Shown here piece after piece: positions 6,007 through 6,994 of a stretch of 6,994 bases of DNA (its first letter is position 1; each line of letters begins with the position of its first letter). This DNA is from CAYSBA01 sp964429075 [NCBI: uncultured bacterium] (lineage in GTDB: Bacteria > CAYSBA01), in contig CAYSBA010000064.1 of NCBI GenBank assembly GCA_964429075.1, forward strand, positions 1-6,994, given 5' to 3'. The position numbers were made by a program, and so were the translations under genes. The notes under the pieces were generated by a model. It was not told the DNA's origin and did not search any database. It saw only the letters and a program-made list of their open reading frames with translations.

Positions 6007-6870
6007 ATGAAAAATCAAGATAAAGTTGTGATTACCTGCGCTCTTACTGGTGTTGTGGCAAACAGAACGCAATGTCCATACATACCCTATACTCCAGAGG
6101 AGATTGCAGAAGAGGCATACAGGGCATATAACGCAGGTGCATCGGTTGTACATATCCATGCAAGGGAGGATGATGGAAGCCCCACAATGAGGGTAGAAGT
6201 ATATCAGAGGATCTACAAGGAGATAAAAAAACGCTGTCCGGTCCTTATCAACTTTTCGACAGGCGCTGTCGGGGTTTCTCGAGAGATTAGAATAGCTCAT
6301 ATACCTGCAATCAGACCAGATATCGCTGCACTGAACATGGGAACAATGAATTACGCAAAGTACAGTAAAAAGAGAAAGGATTTTGTATTCTCATTTCAGT
6401 TTTTAAATCCAATTGAAGATATCATCTTCTATTTAAACAAGATGAATGAAAATGGTGTACAGCCTGAATGTGAATGTTTTGATATCGGTCACTTGGAAAC
6501 AGTATACCCCCTTATGGATATGGGTGTGTTGAGAAACTTTCAAATAAGTCTGATCCTTGGTGTTGTTGGTGGGATTCAGGCGACCGCACAGAATCTTATG
6601 TATATGGCTTCAAGGGTACCCACTGGTGTTGCTTGGGAGGTTATAGGGATAGGTCTTAATCAATGGATGCTATGTGCAACAGCACTTGTCCTTGGGGGTA
6701 ATGTGAGGGTAGGATTCGAGGATAACTTTTATCTTGAGCCATCAAAAATGGCAAAGAGTAATGCAGAACTTGTTGAAAAAGTTGTCAGAATGGCAAGAGA
6801 TATTGGAAGAGAACCTGCAACCGTAGATGAGGCAAGAAATCTACTTAAATTACCAAAAAAAGATCCTTAA
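6007..6870 (+). CDS. Beta-keto acid cleavage enzyme (BKACE, DUF849 family; Kce-like)
   Basis: A 287-residue, full-length TIM-barrel enzyme of the DUF849 family, whose characterised member is 3-keto-5-aminohexanoate cleavage enzyme (Kce) of lysine fermentation. Known reaction type: a beta-keto acid plus acetyl-CoA gives acetoacetate plus a CoA ester, using a divalent metal. Visible active-site elements: 'HIHARE' (metal ligands His49 and His51), 'NFSTG' (Ser84, equivalent to Kce Ser82), 'PECECFD' (153-159) and 'VRVGFEDN' (233-240), giving Arg234, metal ligand Glu238 and Asp239. In the usual 'GxGRxQ' segment the Arg is Leu217 here ('GIGLNQ'), hinting at an unusual substrate group. N-terminal 'TPEEIAEEAYRAYNAGASVV' is typical. 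It follows the crotonase by 14 bp, so it is the last gene of a three-gene operon. The family is very likely right; the actual keto acid is unknown. Confidence 0.9.
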   Translation: MKNQDKVVITCALTGVVANRTQCPYIPYTPEEIAEEAYRAYNAGASVVHIHAREDDGSPTMRVEVYQRIYKEIKKRCPVLINFSTGAVGVSREIRIAHIPAIRPDIAALNMGTMNYAKYSKKRKDFVFSFQFLNPIEDIIFYLNKMNENGVQPECECFDIGHLETVYPLMDMGVLRNFQISLILGVVGGIQATAQNLMYMASRVPTGVAWEVIGIGLNQWMLCATALVLGGNVRVGFEDNFYLEPSKMAKSNAELVEKVVRMARDIGREPATVDEARNLLKLPKKDP

Positions 6871-6890
6871 ATTAGCAACAGCTGTCTTGA

Positions 6891-6914
6891 TGTCAATTAT
6901 ATTATATATTGACA
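6891..6914. repeat. Inverted repeat TGTCAAT-N10-ATTGACA, operator-like
   Basis: Two perfect 7-base arms (6891-6897 and 6908-6914) flank a 10-base all-AT spacer. The right arm contains the TTGACA -35 box of the promoter that follows, so a dimeric regulator binding here would be placed to block RNA polymerase. There is no T-run after it, so a terminator is unlikely. The arms are only 7 bases and partly imposed by the -35 box, so chance cannot be excluded. Confidence 0.4.
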
Positions 6915-6937
6915 AGATATCTTAAATAGATTAGGAT
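6909..6937 (+). promoter_or_regulatory. Sigma70-type promoter for the next gene
   Basis: A perfect TTGACA (6909-6914), a 17-base spacer and TAGGAT (6932-6937, four of six consensus bases) make the best-formed promoter in the window. Transcription would start near 6944 and read off the right edge, so the next gene probably has its own start of transcription rather than depending only on the acyl-CoA operon. Confidence 0.5.
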
Positions 6938-6965
6938 GGAGTCAAACTTTTGCGAGAAAAATTGC

Positions 6966-6994
6966 ATGAAAAAGGTGTTGATTTACACTTTAGT
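6966..6994 (+). CDS. Possible first codons of the next gene, cut by the window end
   Basis: ATG 6966 opens a frame reading MKKVLIYTL up to the edge, about 22 bases after the predicted transcription start. Only a weak GAGA-like site precedes it. A competing frame from TTG 6950 (LREKLHEKGVDLHFS) is also open to the edge. With nine codons visible I cannot name a product or be sure which frame is coding. Confidence 0.28.

Noticed and set aside
6891-6914. Inverted repeat as a transcription terminator of the operon
   Set aside because: The arms are AT-rich and short, the loop is 10 bases, and no T-run follows on the + strand.
1-6994. tRNA, rRNA, CRISPR array, insertion sequence or phage genes
   Set aside because: None seen: no clover-leaf-like segments, no regularly spaced direct repeats, no transposase or integrase-like protein, and almost all sequence is covered by the genes listed.

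Overview
The window is dense with genes, AT-rich by eye and clearly bacterial. The organism looks Gram-negative: there is an MCE/MlaD-type lipid-transport protein, a likely lipoprotein and a bactofilin. A large lipoprotein built from C-x5-C 'DxDC' repeats is a style I associate with deltaproteobacterial lineages (Myxococcota, Bradymonadota and relatives). With this base composition I favour a low-GC, probably uncultured member of that broad group, with low confidence. There is no rRNA, tRNA, phage, IS or CRISPR signal.

Left block (1-3055, + strand). The 3' part of an MCE-domain (MlaD-family) protein overlaps by 25 bp the start of a 749-residue, cysteine-rich probable lipoprotein. The overlap suggests one cell-envelope operon that begins upstream of the window. 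The cysteine-rich gene converges on a minus-strand bactofilin gene (3052-3462), and the two stop codons share the palindrome TTAA.

Middle (3463-3603). A 141-bp divergent intergenic region carries a TTGACA box pointing each way. It separates the bactofilin gene from a right-hand metabolic operon.

Right block (3604-6870, + strand). Three tightly packed genes (gaps of 13 and 14 bp, the last two with clear ribosome binding sites) encode the carboxyltransferase subunit of a biotin-dependent acyl-CoA carboxylase, an enoyl-CoA hydratase/isomerase-family protein and a DUF849/BKACE-type beta-keto acid cleavage enzyme. Together they suggest carboxylation of an enoyl- or acyl-CoA, hydration, and a C-C cleavage or exchange step linked to acetoacetate and acetyl-CoA. 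The order resembles the lower leucine pathway (3-methylcrotonyl-CoA to acetoacetate) with a BKACE where HMG-CoA lyase would be expected. That reading is inference. No biotin carboxylase or biotin carrier gene is in the window.

Right end (6871-6994). A good sigma70-like promoter overlaps a TGTCAAT-N10-ATTGACA inverted repeat, followed by the possible first codons of another gene cut by the window edge.
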